Positions 45,453 to 55,010 are shown, counted from the first letter of the stretch. The stretch: DNA of 64,000 bases from Streptomyces atratus (GCF_900119365.1 NZ_FPJO01000017.1:100391-164390); one strand, 5' to 3'. Numbers and translations are program-made. The notes: generated from the sequence alone by a model not told the origin.

Positions 45453-45475
45453 TGATGTATCGACTCGATACATCA
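45453..45475. promoter_or_regulatory. PadR-type operator palindrome
   Basis: TGATGTATCG - ACT - CGATACATCA, a perfect 10-bp inverted repeat, with a partial third copy (GATGTACCGA) at 45441-45450, 82 bases before the PadR start. ATGT...ACAT cores are typical of PadR sites. Confidence 0.7.
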
Positions 45476-45780
45476 TGACGATAGATCGGTCGCAGCGATG
45501 CGACAAGAGGGGCCATCGTGAACGGCGTCACATCGTGAATTCATAGGCACCGACTTGCGTTGTTTGAGGTGAAGTTCGGCCCTAGGAGGGTTTTGACCGT
45601 GCGTAGTCTGTGCGGCATGCAGACCACCGGGAACCGCGTGACGCCCGCGCGCGTCAGTCTTCGCGGACCAGCCGGAGGCATGGCGGACGAGCCTGTCGCA
45701 GGGCTGGTCCGTAATTCGGGGGGACCGGATCTCAACTGCCGCTTCCAGGCGTTTTCGCCTGCCCGAGGAGTAGTCGTTCG

Positions 45781-48483
45781 ATGAGCGAGCACCGTCGCAA
45801 AACGCCGCAACCGCAAGGTGGCGGGCGTGCAGCGACCAGACGAGCCGCCCAGCAGTCCTCAGGACGCCGCGCTGCTCCGTCACATGGAGTAACTTCCGAA
45901 TCACCTTCTGATTCGAATGGTGGGGACAGCCCGTACGGCGGGCGCGCGGCGGCGCGACGAGCCGCTCAGCGCGGCGGCGCGGGCCGCGGTGGTGGTGGCG
46001 GTGGACGCCGCCGCGGTGGCGGTGGCGACGGCGGCCACGAGGGCCCCGGCAGGGGACGTGGCCGCGCAGGCCAGCACCCTGCCAAGAAACGCTTCATCGA
46101 CTACCCGCGCGCCGGGAAGTACGGCGTGCGGCGCTGGATGCCGTCGTGGAAGCTGGTCTCCGGCCTCTGTATCGGCTTCCTCGGCCTGCTGATGGGCATC
46201 GGCGGCATCGCGTACGCGACGGTCGGCCTGCCCGACGTGCAGAAAGCCGCAAAGGCGCAGAACAACGTCTACCTGTGGGACGACGGCTCGCAGATGGTCG
46301 CCACCGGTGGCGAGGTGAACCGCCAGCTCATCACCTATGCGCAGATTCCCGATGCGATGCGGAACGCCGTCATCTCCGCCGAGAACAAGACCTTCGAGCA
46401 CGACAAGGGCATCGACCCCATGGGCATCGCCCGGGCCCTGTTCAACATGGCCACCGGTGGTGAGACCCAGGGCGGTTCGACGATCACCCAGCAGTATGTG
46501 AAGAACTCGCGTCTGTCGCAGGAACAGACCTTGAGCCGGAAGTTCCAGGAACTCTTCATCACGCTCAAGGTCACCAACAAGATGAAGAAGAACGACATCA
46601 TCACCGACTACCTCAACGTCTCGTACTACGGGCGAGGTGCTTCGGGGATCCAGGCGGCGGCCCGTACGTACTACGGCAAGGACGCCGTCGACCTGGATCC
46701 GAGCGAGTGCGCGTTCCTGGCCACGCTGCTCAAGGGCGCGTCCTACTACGACCCGGCGGGCGCCCCCGACGTCGATCCCGAGCAGGCGACGGCGAAGCTG
46801 AACGCCGAGCGGGCCGAGAAGCGCTGGAAGTGGATCCTCGACGAAGAGGTGAAGGACGGGCGCCTCACGAAGGCGGAGCGGGACAAGTACACCAAGTTCC
46901 CGGACCCCCTCCCGCTGAAGAAGAACGCTCAGCTGGGCGGTCAGACCGGTTACCTGGTCGACCTGGCCAAGAAGTACTTCCTTGCCAACAACACCGAGGG
47001 CGTCACGGCGGAGATGCTGGCCCAGGGCGGCTACCAGATCAAGACCACCTTCAACGAGAAGAAGGTCCAGGAGCTCAACGACGCGGTCCAAAAGGTCTAC
47101 GACAGCAAGATCAAGCCGAAGCAGCGGCCGAAGACGGACACCCACGTCCAGTTCGGCGGCGGCTCGGTGGATCCCAAGACCGGGGCCATCGTGGCGATCT
47201 ACGGCGGTCAGGACGCGACCAAGCACTTCACCAACAACGCCGACCCCACCGGTGCGCAGGTCGGTTCGACCTTCAAGCCGTTCGTACTGGCGGCGGCGAT
47301 GGAGTACGGCAAGCGGAACCCCGAACTCCCGGAGGACCAGGGCCTGTCTGGGCGTACGAAGGTCTCGCCGCTCAGCATCTACAACGCCGATGACAAGCTG
47401 AAGATCAAGAAGTACAACGGCGAGATCTGGACCGACGAGAACGGCAAGGAGTGGCTGCAGGCCAACGACGGCAATGAGTCGCGGGGCAACATCACCCTTC
47501 GCGAGGCGATGCAGTGGTCCGCCAACTCCCCGTACGTACAGCTCGGCATGGACGTCGGCACCGACAAGGTGAAGGACATCGCCATCGCCGCGGGGCTGAA
47601 GGACGACAACAACATGGCGGATTCGCATGTGCCGTCGTTCTCCATCGGTACGTCCTCGCCCAGTGCGATCCGCATGGCCGGCGCGTACGCGACCTTCGCC
47701 GACAGCGGTATGCGGCGCGAGCCCTACTCGGTCTCCCAGGTGAAGCACGAGGGCAAGTTGATCTACCGGCACAAGGAAGCCCCCAAGCGCGCCTTCGATG
47801 CCGCGATCGCGGACAACGTCACCGACGTCCTGAAGAACGTCGTCGAGAAGGGGACCGGTACCCCCGCCCAGCTCCCCGGCCGGGACGTGGCCGGCAAGAC
47901 CGGTACGACGGACGACAACAAGTCGGCCTGGTTCGTCGGCTACACGCCGCAGCTGTCCACGGCCATCAGCATGTACCGGCTCGACGACGATGCGACGAAC
48001 AAAAACCGCAAGTTCGAGAAGATGTACGGCACGGGTGGCGAGCAGACGATCCACGGTGCGTCGTTCCCGGCCCAGATCTGGCACGACTACATGGCGGGTG
48101 CGCTGAAGGGGAAGCCGGCACTGACCTTCCCGGAGCCCGGGCCGATCGGTGACAAGGTCTACGGCGGCGGTGCGCAGAGCCCCAAGCCGACGCCCTCCGC
48201 CACGACGACCCCGTCGCCGTCCATGTCGGTGACCGAGTCGCCCTCGATGCCCACGACCCCGTCGCCGACCGGCCCCCCCACCGAGACCTGCGGTACGTGG
48301 GACTGGGACTGCCAGCACAACAACGGCGGGACCAATACCGGCGCGAACGGCGGAGCCACCGGTGGTGGCAGCAGCCCGTCGACGACCCCCCAGCCACCGA
48401 CCGGAGGGAACGGGAACGGGGGGAACGGGAACGGGAACGGCGGGAACGGCAGCGGCGCAATCTTCGGCGGGCCGGCCGGATAG
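45781..48483 (+). CDS. Bifunctional penicillin-binding protein (class A)
   Basis: A 900-residue murein synthase. An Arg/Gly-rich cytosolic tail of about 115 residues is followed by a transmembrane segment near residue 127-150. The GT51 glycosyltransferase domain has AENKTFEHDKGID and GGSTITQQYVKN; the transpeptidase has STFK, SAN and KTGTT. The C-terminus is Pro/Thr/Ser-rich then Gly/Asn-rich, likely spanning the wall. It builds and cross-links peptidoglycan. RBS GAGGAG about 10 bases upstream of ATG 45781. Confidence 0.95.
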   Translation: MSEHRRKTPQPQGGGRAATRRAAQQSSGRRAAPSHGVTSESPSDSNGGDSPYGGRAAARRAAQRGGAGRGGGGGGRRRGGGGDGGHEGPGRGRGRAGQHPAKKRFIDYPRAGKYGVRRWMPSWKLVSGLCIGFLGLLMGIGGIAYATVGLPDVQKAAKAQNNVYLWDDGSQMVATGGEVNRQLITYAQIPDAMRNAVISAENKTFEHDKGIDPMGIARALFNMATGGETQGGSTITQQYVKNSRLSQEQTLSRKFQELFITLKVTNKMKKNDIITDYLNVSYYGRGASGIQAAARTYYGKDAVDLDPSECAFLATLLKGASYYDPAGAPDVDPEQATAKLNAERAEKRWKWILDEEVKDGRLTKAERDKYTKFPDPLPLKKNAQLGGQTGYLVDLAKKYFLANNTEGVTAEMLAQGGYQIKTTFNEKKVQELNDAVQKVYDSKIKPKQRPKTDTHVQFGGGSVDPKTGAIVAIYGGQDATKHFTNNADPTGAQVGSTFKPFVLAAAMEYGKRNPELPEDQGLSGRTKVSPLSIYNADDKLKIKKYNGEIWTDENGKEWLQANDGNESRGNITLREAMQWSANSPYVQLGMDVGTDKVKDIAIAAGLKDDNNMADSHVPSFSIGTSSPSAIRMAGAYATFADSGMRREPYSVSQVKHEGKLIYRHKEAPKRAFDAAIADNVTDVLKNVVEKGTGTPAQLPGRDVAGKTGTTDDNKSAWFVGYTPQLSTAISMYRLDDDATNKNRKFEKMYGTGGEQTIHGASFPAQIWHDYMAGALKGKPALTFPEPGPIGDKVYGGGAQSPKPTPSATTTPSPSMSVTESPSMPTTPSPTGPPTETCGTWDWDCQHNNGGTNTGANGGATGGGSSPSTTPQPPTGGNGNGGNGNGNGGNGSGAIFGGPAG

Positions 48484-48517
48484 CGTCCGCACGGCCCGGT
48501 GGGCCGACCCGGTCATG

Positions 48518-48549
48518 AGGGCCGCCGCACCACACGGTGCGGCGGCCCT
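48518..48549 (+). terminator. Hairpin terminator after the PBP gene
   Basis: A perfect 14-bp GC-rich stem (AGGGCCGCCGCACC and its complement) with a 4-base loop, 35 bases after the stop. Confidence 0.8.
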
Positions 48550-48586
48550 CGTCGTTTCCACAGCCCCGTACGGCAGGATGAGCGGC

Positions 48587-50086
48587 ATGCCAAGCGCAGA
48601 AGACACGAGCGTGCACCAGCACCAGGAACGGTCCGTCGTGCGGCCCACGCACCAGGACGAGGTCGCCGAGGCCGGCAGCGAGCTGATCGGCGGCCGGTCG
48701 GGGCGCTGGACCCGGCTCGGCAGCACGGCGCTCACCCCCGTGGGCGTCGTCGCCCTGGTGGCTCTCGGGATGTTCGCGCTGGGCATGGTGCAGAAGCTGC
48801 CCTGCTACAACTGGGCCTGGTTCAGGGGCGCGGGTTCGCAGTACACGCACGCCTGTTACTCGGACATTCCGCACCTCTTCGCCGCACGTGGGTTCTCCGA
48901 CGGCCTCGTGCCGTACTTCGACCGGCTGGCCGGCGACATGCAGTACCTGGAGTACCCCGTTCTGACGGGCGTGTTCATGCAGGTCGCCTCCTGGCTGACG
49001 CCCGGCGGCTCCCTCCAGCACCGCGAGCAGATGTACTGGATGGTCAACGCGGGCATGCTGATGATCTGCGCCGTGATCATCGCCGTCTGTGCCGCCCGCA
49101 CCCACCGGCGCCGCCCCTGGGACGGGCTGCTGGTCGCCCTCGCGCCGGCCTTCGCGCTCACCGCCACGATCAACTGGGACCTGCTGGCCGTTGCGCTGAC
49201 GGCCGCCGCGATGCTCATGTGGTCCCGGGGACGGGTGCTGGCGTTCGGCATCCTCATCGGGCTCGCCACGGCCGCCAAGCTCTACCCCGTGTTCCTGCTG
49301 GGGCCGGTGTTCGTCCTGTGCTGGCGGGCGGGCAAATGGCGGGAGTTCGGCATGGCGACGCTCGGGGCGGTGGTGTCCTGGCTGGTGGTGAATCTGCCGG
49401 TGATGGCGCTCGCCCCCGACGGCTGGAAGAAGTTCTACACGTTCAGCGAGGAACGGGGCATCGACTTCGGCTCCTTCTGGCTGATCATCACCCAGCGCAC
49501 CGGCGAGAGCATCGAGGTCTCGACCGTCAACACCGTCTCGACCCTGACGACGGTCCTGCTGTGTGCGGCCATCGGCGCGCTCACCCTGATGGCGCCGCGC
49601 CGACCGCGCCTCGCCCAGCTGGCCTTTCTCGTCGTCGCGGCGTTCATCCTCGTCAACAAGGTCTACTCGCCGCAGTACGTGCTGTGGCTGATTCCCCTGG
49701 CCGCCCTGGCCCGGCCGCGCTGGCGCGACTTCCTGATCTGGCAGGCGTGCGAGGTCATGTACTTCCTGGGGATCTGGATGTACCTCGCGTACACGACCAG
49801 CGGGGACAAGCACCAGGGGCTGCCCACGGAGGGGTACCAGCTGGCGATCGCCCTGCATCTGCTGGGCACGCTGTACCTGTGTGCCGTGGTCGTACGGGAC
49901 ATCCTCATGCCGGAGCGGGACGTCGTACGGCGCGACGGGTCGGACGATCCGTCCGGCGGGGTGCTCGACGGGGCCCCGGACGCGTTCGTGCTGGGGCGGG
50001 CGGCGCATCCGCCGCGCCACGCCCACGCCGCGGTGGAAGGGCCGCGGGTGGAGTGGGGCGCGGGGCGCGACCCGGTCGCCGACTGA
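48587..50086 (+). CDS. GT87-type membrane glycosyltransferase
   Basis: A 499-residue multi-pass protein of the DUF2029/GT87 type: about 10 hydrophobic helices and the conserved region FTLTATINWDLLAVAL-like, here FALTATINWDLLAVAL, with KLYPVFLLGPVF and NKVYSPQYVLWLIPL. GT87 enzymes use polyprenyl-phosphate mannose as donor, so it may add mannose outside the cell; the acceptor is unknown. ATG 48587 is used; 48578 is an alternative in-frame start. It lies after the PBP gene and its terminator. Confidence 0.85.
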   Translation: MPSAEDTSVHQHQERSVVRPTHQDEVAEAGSELIGGRSGRWTRLGSTALTPVGVVALVALGMFALGMVQKLPCYNWAWFRGAGSQYTHACYSDIPHLFAARGFSDGLVPYFDRLAGDMQYLEYPVLTGVFMQVASWLTPGGSLQHREQMYWMVNAGMLMICAVIIAVCAARTHRRRPWDGLLVALAPAFALTATINWDLLAVALTAAAMLMWSRGRVLAFGILIGLATAAKLYPVFLLGPVFVLCWRAGKWREFGMATLGAVVSWLVVNLPVMALAPDGWKKFYTFSEERGIDFGSFWLIITQRTGESIEVSTVNTVSTLTTVLLCAAIGALTLMAPRRPRLAQLAFLVVAAFILVNKVYSPQYVLWLIPLAALARPRWRDFLIWQACEVMYFLGIWMYLAYTTSGDKHQGLPTEGYQLAIALHLLGTLYLCAVVVRDILMPERDVVRRDGSDDPSGGVLDGAPDAFVLGRAAHPPRHAHAAVEGPRVEWGAGRDPVAD

Positions 50087-50088
50087 GG

Positions 50089-50119
50089 GCCGGGTCCCTC
50101 CCGTCCGGAGAGACCCGGC
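50089..50119. terminator. Hairpin between GT87 and the racemase-like gene
   Basis: GCCGGGTC pairs with GACCCGGC over a 15-base loop. The two genes converge here and both could end on it. Confidence 0.65.
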
Positions 50120-50140
50120 GCCGTCCTGGCGGTCGACGGG

Positions 50141-51172
50141 CTAGCGGTCGACGAGGCGGTCGAACTGGGTGGTCGTGTGGCGCAGATGGGCCACCAGCTC
50201 GTCGCCGACCTTCGGCTCCTGGGCATCCGACGGGACGAACAGGATCGACACCTGCATGTGCGGCGGCTCGGCGAACCAGCGCTGCTTGCCCGCCCAGACG
50301 AACGGCGACAGGTTGCGGTTGACGGTGGCCAGGCCCGCGCGGGCGACCCCCTTGGCGCGCGGCATCACACCGTGCAGGGCCTTCGGGGCCTCCAGGCCCA
50401 CGCCGTGCGACGTACCACCGGCGACGACCACCAGCCAGCCGTCCGAGGCGGCCTTCTGCTGGCGGTAGCCGAAGCGGTCGCCCTTGACCACCCGCGTGAC
50501 GTCCAGGACGGAACCCCGGTACTCCGTCGCCTCGTGGTCGCCGAGCCACAGGCGGGTCCCGATGCGGGCGCGGAAACGGGTCTGCGGGAACTGCTGCTGG
50601 AGCCGGCCCAGCTCCTCGGCGCGCAGATGGCTGACGAACATGGTGTGCAGCGGCAGCCGGGCCGCGCGCAGCCGGTCCATCCAGCCGATGACCTCCTCGA
50701 CCGCGTCCGAGCCGTCCGTGCGGTCCAGCGGAAGGTGCAGGGCGAAGCCTTCGAGCCGTACGTCCTCGATGGCCGCGTGCAGCTGCCCGAGCTCCTCCTC
50801 CTTGACGCCGTGGCGTTTCATCGAGCTCATGCACTCGATGACGACCCGGGCGCCCACCAGAGCGTGCACGCCGTCCACGGAGGACACGGACCGGATGACG
50901 CGGTCGGGCAGCGGCACCGGCTCCTCGCCCCGGCGGAACGGGGTGAGGACCAGGAGGTCGCCGCTGAACCAGTCCTTGATGCGGGCCGCCTCGTAGGTGG
51001 TTCCGACGGCGAGCATGTCGGAGCCGAAGCGGATTGCCTCGTCGGCCAGCCGCTCGTGGCCGAAGCCGTATCCGTTGCCCTTGCAGACCGGGACGAGGCC
51101 CGGGAACTGGTCGAGGACGGATTTCTGGTGCGCCCGCCAGCGCGCGGTGTCGACGTAGAGGGAGAGCGCCAT
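50141..51172 (-). CDS. Alanine racemase-like PLP protein beside FemX
   Basis: A 343-residue protein. The N-terminal barrel has the PLP lysine in VPVCKGNGYGFG (about residue 31), as in alanine racemase. The C-terminal domain differs: where racemases have the catalytic tyrosine motif (GYADG), this one has AGGTSHGVG, and the usual MD substrate region is MQVSILFV. So a racemase role is doubtful. It is the neighbour of femX in Streptomyces, which suggests a part in making or handling the cross-bridge amino acid. Confidence 0.8.
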   Translation of the reverse strand: MALSLYVDTARWRAHQKSVLDQFPGLVPVCKGNGYGFGHERLADEAIRFGSDMLAVGTTYEAARIKDWFSGDLLVLTPFRRGEEPVPLPDRVIRSVSSVDGVHALVGARVVIECMSSMKRHGVKEEELGQLHAAIEDVRLEGFALHLPLDRTDGSDAVEEVIGWMDRLRAARLPLHTMFVSHLRAEELGRLQQQFPQTRFRARIGTRLWLGDHEATEYRGSVLDVTRVVKGDRFGYRQQKAASDGWLVVVAGGTSHGVGLEAPKALHGVMPRAKGVARAGLATVNRNLSPFVWAGKQRWFAEPPHMQVSILFVPSDAQEPKVGDELVAHLRHTTTQFDRLVDR

Positions 51173-51289
51173 GGCCGGTCCGGAACCCTTCTGGTGGCTG
51201 CTGTGTGGGAGGTGTGTGGAGCCGAAGTCCCCATTGAAACCAATGAAGCCGGTTTCGTCACCGGGACGACGCGTATCGGACGAGGCGTA

Positions 51290-52408
51290 TCAGCGGCGCG
51301 ACATGTAGATGTCGAGCGCCTTGTGCAGCAGCTTGTTGAGCGGGAAGTCCCACTCGCCGAGGTACTCGGCCGCCTGTCCGCCGGTGCCGACCTTGAACTG
51401 GATCAGACCGAAGAGATGGTCGGTCTCGTCCAGCGAGTCGGAGATGCCGCGCAGGTCGTAGACGGTGGCCCCCATGGCGTACGCGTCGCGCAGCATCCGC
51501 CACTGCATCGCGTTCGAGGGCCGGACCTCGCGCTTGTGGTTGGCGGACGCGCCGTACGAGTACCAGACGTGCCCGCCGACGATCAGCATGGTCGCGGCCG
51601 CGACGTTCTCGCCCTCGTGCCGGGCGAAATACAGCCGCATCCGGTTGGGGTCCTCGGTGTTGAGGGCCGTCCACATGCGCTGGAAGTAGCCCAGCGGACG
51701 CGGCCGGAAGTGGTCGCGCTCCGCCGTGATCTCATACAGCCGCTGCCATTCGTCGAGCTCGGCGTAGCTGCCCTGGACGACCTCGACGCCGGCCTTCTCG
51801 GCCTTCTTGATGTTGCGTCGCCACAGCTGGTTGAAGCCCTTGTGGACGTCTTCGAGCGAACGATTCGCCAGCGGCACCTGGTAGACGTAGCGCGGCTGCA
51901 CGTCACCGAAACCGGCGCCGCCGTCCTCGCCCTGCTGCCATCCCATCTTCCGCAGCCGGTCCGCCACTTCGAAGGCGCGCGGCTCGATGTGGGTGGCCTC
52001 GACGTCGCGCAGACGCTTCACTTCCGGGTCCTGGATGCCCGACTTGATGGCGGGCGCGTCCCAGCGACGGATGATGACCGGCGGGCCCATCTTCACGGAG
52101 AAGGCGCCCTGCTGCTTGAGATGCGCCAGCATCGGCCGCAGCCAGTCGTCCAGGTTCGGGGCGAACCAGTTGATGACCGGGCCCTCGGGCAGATAGGCGA
52201 GATAGCGCTTGATCTTGGGCAACTGCCGGTAGAGCACCAGGCCGGCGCCGACGAGCTGTCCGCTCTTGTCGAACCAGCCGAGGCTCTCCGAGCGCCACTC
52301 CGCCTTCACATCAGCCCATGCCGGGACCTGCATGTGACTCGCCGCAGGCAGACTCTGGATGTATGCCAGATGCTGCTCTCGGCTGATGGTCCTCAGGGTC
52401 AGGCTCAT
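51290..52408 (-). CDS. femX: FemX-type peptidyl transferase (lipid II cross-bridge)
   Basis: A 372-residue FemABX-family protein of two GNAT-like domains. Diagnostic stretches: HMQVPAWADVKAEWRSE, QLWRRNIKKAEKAGVEV, NAMQWRMLRDAYAMGATVYDLRGISDSLDETDHLFGLIQFKVGTGG. FemX adds the first glycine to the lipid II peptide from charged tRNA in Streptomyces. The symbol is by synteny and family; substrate choice is inferred. Confidence 0.88.
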   Translation of the reverse strand: MSLTLRTISREQHLAYIQSLPAASHMQVPAWADVKAEWRSESLGWFDKSGQLVGAGLVLYRQLPKIKRYLAYLPEGPVINWFAPNLDDWLRPMLAHLKQQGAFSVKMGPPVIIRRWDAPAIKSGIQDPEVKRLRDVEATHIEPRAFEVADRLRKMGWQQGEDGGAGFGDVQPRYVYQVPLANRSLEDVHKGFNQLWRRNIKKAEKAGVEVVQGSYAELDEWQRLYEITAERDHFRPRPLGYFQRMWTALNTEDPNRMRLYFARHEGENVAAATMLIVGGHVWYSYGASANHKREVRPSNAMQWRMLRDAYAMGATVYDLRGISDSLDETDHLFGLIQFKVGTGGQAAEYLGEWDFPLNKLLHKALDIYMSRR

Positions 52409-52585
52409 GCGGGGCGCTCCTCGGCAGGTGTGTCCCCATCGGTCCAGGGGCTCCGGCTCTCGCGCCGAAGCCTACTGTGACCGACCAGCACGCCGTCTGG
52501 CCCTATGGGACCTTGCCGCCCGGCCACCGCCGCGCCCCGGGTTTCCGTGTCCCCCACGGGCAGGGGCGCGAGGTCCCTGGCACGA

Positions 52586-52626
52586 GGAACGGCGCGAGGT
52601 CCCTGTGTGGGTCCTCGCGCCGTTCC
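52586..52626 (-). terminator. Hairpin terminator of the small membrane gene
   Basis: A perfect 14-bp stem (GGAACGGCGCGAGG and its complement), 13-base loop, 46 bases past the stop of the next gene on the minus strand. A near copy of part of the arm (GGCGCGAGGTCCCTGG) lies just outside it. Confidence 0.75.
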
Positions 52627-52671
52627 GTCCGTCCTGCTACCGGACGGGGATCACCTGCTGTCCGCCGTGCG

Positions 52672-52986
52672 TCAGCCCACCACGCCGCCGAAGAGGCCGC
52701 CGTGGGCCATGCCCAGGAAGAAGCCGATGGCGGCTGCGCCCATGCCGATGATCAGCGGGAACCGTTCACGCGTGGTCACCGAGATGTACTGCCCGTACGC
52801 ACCCGTGAGGATCCCGATGAGTCCGGCCCACGAGCTGATCAGATGCAGGTTGTGGAACATCGCTGTCACGAAGGCGAGCGCACCGAGGATCAGCGTCACC
52901 GCCACCAGGACCTCCTGGCGGGGATGGGGCTTGCCGTCCGTGGCGAGAAGGGAGACGGGGGGACGGGGTCGTATTGCCTGTGCCAT
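52672..52986 (-). CDS. Small membrane protein
   Basis: A 104-residue protein from ATG 52986, with AGGAGG 7 bases upstream. A charged N-terminus of about 30 residues precedes three predicted membrane helices (VLVAVTLILGALAFVTAMF, LISSWAGLIGILTGAYGQY, FPLIIGMGAAAIGFFLGMA). Function unknown; a conserved hypothetical upstream of rpsF in Streptomyces. Confidence 0.8.
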   Translation of the reverse strand: MAQAIRPRPPVSLLATDGKPHPRQEVLVAVTLILGALAFVTAMFHNLHLISSWAGLIGILTGAYGQYISVTTRERFPLIIGMGAAAIGFFLGMAHGGLFGGVVG

Positions 52987-53264
52987 GGAGTACCTCCTGG
53001 CCGAAATGGGGCGCGCGGTGGCGCCGGTCACACCCGATGTGTCCAGATTGCGTCTCCTGAGCACCGGATTTCAACCGGAAGCGGGTGTGCGGGTACTCTG
53101 TACGGTCTGCACCGGTGTCTGCCCGGACCAGCACGTCGGCCCCCTCTCGATGGAGGGTGTTGTCAGTGGCGGCTGTTCTACTCGGAGACACTGATGCTCA
53201 CGCATCACGACCCTCCTGCCACGGAACGACCGTGGCCGCTGAGTCCAAAGGAGGTGGGTTCCAC

Positions 53265-53555
53265 ATGCGTCACTACGAGGTGATGGTCATCCTCGACCCC
53301 GATCTCGAGGAGCGCGCTGTCTCCCCGCTGATCGAGAACTTCCTCTCCGTCGTCCGTGAGGGCAACGGAAAGGTCGAGAAGGTCGACACCTGGGGCCGTC
53401 GTCGTCTCGCTTACGAGATCAAGAAGAAGCCCGAGGGCATCTACTCGGTCATCGACCTGCAGGCCGAGCCTGCGGTCGTCAAGGAGCTCGACCGCCAGAT
53501 GAACCTGAACGAGTCGGTCCTCCGGACCAAGGTCCTCCGTCCCGAGTCCCACTGA
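53265..53555 (+). CDS. rpsF: 30S ribosomal protein S6
   Basis: A 96-residue protein with the S6 opening MRHYEVMVILDPDLEE and RRLAYEIKKKPEGIY. ATG 53265 has AAAGGAGG 10 bases upstream. It begins the rpsF-ssb-rpsR-rplI operon. Confidence 0.98.
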   Translation: MRHYEVMVILDPDLEERAVSPLIENFLSVVREGNGKVEKVDTWGRRRLAYEIKKKPEGIYSVIDLQAEPAVVKELDRQMNLNESVLRTKVLRPESH

Positions 53556-53571
53556 GCATCTAGCTCAGTGG
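53549..53571 (+). promoter_or_regulatory. Intercistronic hairpin at the rpsF stop
   Basis: A perfect 9-bp stem with a 5-base loop that includes the rpsF stop codon. It could slow or partly stop transcription before ssb, or protect the rpsF 3' end. Confidence 0.4.
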
Positions 53572-53629
53572 TCATCGGGTTCGAGTAGCAGCAAGCAGCC
53601 AGAAGCAATCCCCGCCGAGAGGTTCATCC

Positions 53630-54241
53630 ATGGCAGGCGAGACCGTCATCACGGTCGTCGGCAATCTCGTCGACGACCCCGAGCTGCGCTTCACCCCGTC
53701 CGGTGCGGCGGTCGCGAAGTTCCGTGTCGCGTCCACTCCCCGCATCTTCGACCGGCAGACCAATGAGTGGAAGGACGGCGAAGGCCTGTTCCTCACCTGC
53801 TCGGTCTGGCGGCAGGCGGCGGAGAACGTCGCCGAGTCGCTCCAGCGAGGCATGCGCGTCGTCGTGCAGGGCCGGCTGAAGCAGCGGTCGTACGAAGACC
53901 GCGAGGGCGTCAAGCGCACGGTCTACGAGCTGGATGTCGAGGAAGTCGGCCCCAGCCTGAAGAACGCCACGGCCAAGGTCACCAAGACCACCGGTCGCGG
54001 TGGCCAGGGCGGCCAGGGTGGATACGGCGGCGGCCAGCAGGGCGGCGGCAACTGGGGCGGCGGTCCCGGTGGTGGCCAGCAGGGTGGTGGCGGCGCTCCC
54101 GCCGACGACCCGTGGGCCACGAGTGCGCCGTCCGGCGGTCAGCAGGGCGGGGGCCAGCAGGGCGGCGGAGGCGGCTGGGGCGGAAGCTCCGGCGGCTCCG
54201 GCGGCTCCGGCGGCGGCTACTCGGACGAGCCTCCCTTCTAG
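53630..54241 (+). CDS. ssb: Single-stranded DNA-binding protein
   Basis: A 203-residue OB-fold protein. N-terminal core MAGETVITVVGNLVDDPELRFTPSG and YELDVEEVGPSL; then a Gly/Gln-rich linker from about residue 118, and the acidic tip DEPPF that contacts other replication proteins. Part of the rpsF operon. The linker repeat GGQQGGG is long but normal for actinobacteria. Confidence 0.97.
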   Translation: MAGETVITVVGNLVDDPELRFTPSGAAVAKFRVASTPRIFDRQTNEWKDGEGLFLTCSVWRQAAENVAESLQRGMRVVVQGRLKQRSYEDREGVKRTVYELDVEEVGPSLKNATAKVTKTTGRGGQGGQGGYGGGQQGGGNWGGGPGGGQQGGGGAPADDPWATSAPSGGQQGGGQQGGGGGWGGSSGGSGGSGGGYSDEPPF

Positions 54242-54284
54242 GGCAGCTCGTACCCCCACTTCTTGATCACACAGGAGAAACACC

Positions 54285-54521
54285 ATGGCGAAGCCGCCTG
54301 TGCGCAAGCCTAAGAAGAAGGTCTGCGCGTTCTGCAAGGACAAGACCCAGTACGTGGACTACAAGGACACGAACATGCTGCGGAAGTTCATTTCCGACCG
54401 CGGCAAGATCCGTGCCCGCCGCGTGACCGGCAACTGCACGCAGCACCAGCGTGACGTCGCCACGGCAGTCAAGAACAGCCGTGAGATGGCGCTGCTGCCC
54501 TACACGTCCACCGCGCGATAA
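54285..54521 (+). CDS. rpsR: 30S ribosomal protein S18, zinc-type
   Basis: A 78-residue S18. It keeps a CxxC near residue 13 (VCAFC) and further Cys/His downstream (NCTQH), so it is of the zinc-ribbon form. The core KFISDRGKIRARRVTG is conserved. Good ribosome site (AGGAG) before the start. Confidence 0.97.
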   Translation: MAKPPVRKPKKKVCAFCKDKTQYVDYKDTNMLRKFISDRGKIRARRVTGNCTQHQRDVATAVKNSREMALLPYTSTAR

Positions 54522-54539
54522 GGGAAGGGTGACCGAATC

Positions 54540-54986
54540 ATGAAGATCATCCTCACCCACGAGGTCTCCGGCCTCGGTGCTGCGGGCGACGTCGTCGACG
54601 TCAAGGACGGGTACGCCCGTAACTACCTGGTTCCGCGTGGCTTTGCCATCCGCTGGACCAAGGGTGGCGAGAAGGACGTGGCGCAGATCCGCCGCGCCCG
54701 CAAGATCCACGAGATCGCCACGATCGAGCAGGCCAACGAGATCAAGACCAAGCTCGAGGCCGTGAAGGTCCGTCTGGCCGTTCGCTCCGGCGACGCCGGC
54801 CGTCTCTTCGGCTCCGTGACCCCGGCCGACATCGCCTCGGCGATCAAGGCCGCCGGTGGCCCCGACGTCGACAAGCGTCGCGTCGAGCTCGGCTCGCCGA
54901 TCAAGACGCTCGGCGGACACCAGGTGTCCGTGCGTCTGCACCCCGAGGTCGCTGCGAACCTCGGCATCGAGGTCGTTGCTGCCTAA
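54540..54986 (+). CDS. rplI: 50S ribosomal protein L9
   Basis: A 148-residue L9 with MKIILTHEVSGLGAAGDVVDVKDGYARNYLVP at the start and the GGP/H-type C-terminal domain (LGGHQVSVRLHPEV). 18 bases after rpsR. Confidence 0.98.
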   Translation: MKIILTHEVSGLGAAGDVVDVKDGYARNYLVPRGFAIRWTKGGEKDVAQIRRARKIHEIATIEQANEIKTKLEAVKVRLAVRSGDAGRLFGSVTPADIASAIKAAGGPDVDKRRVELGSPIKTLGGHQVSVRLHPEVAANLGIEVVAA

Positions 54987-55010
54987 GGGCACAGCTCACC
55001 TGAGCAGCTG

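Noticed and set aside
45560..45784. 75-codon frame ending in an ATGA overlap with the PBP gene
   Set aside because: No good ribosome site, no recognisable sequence, and the region more likely holds the PBP promoter. Coupling by ATGA is suggestive but not enough.
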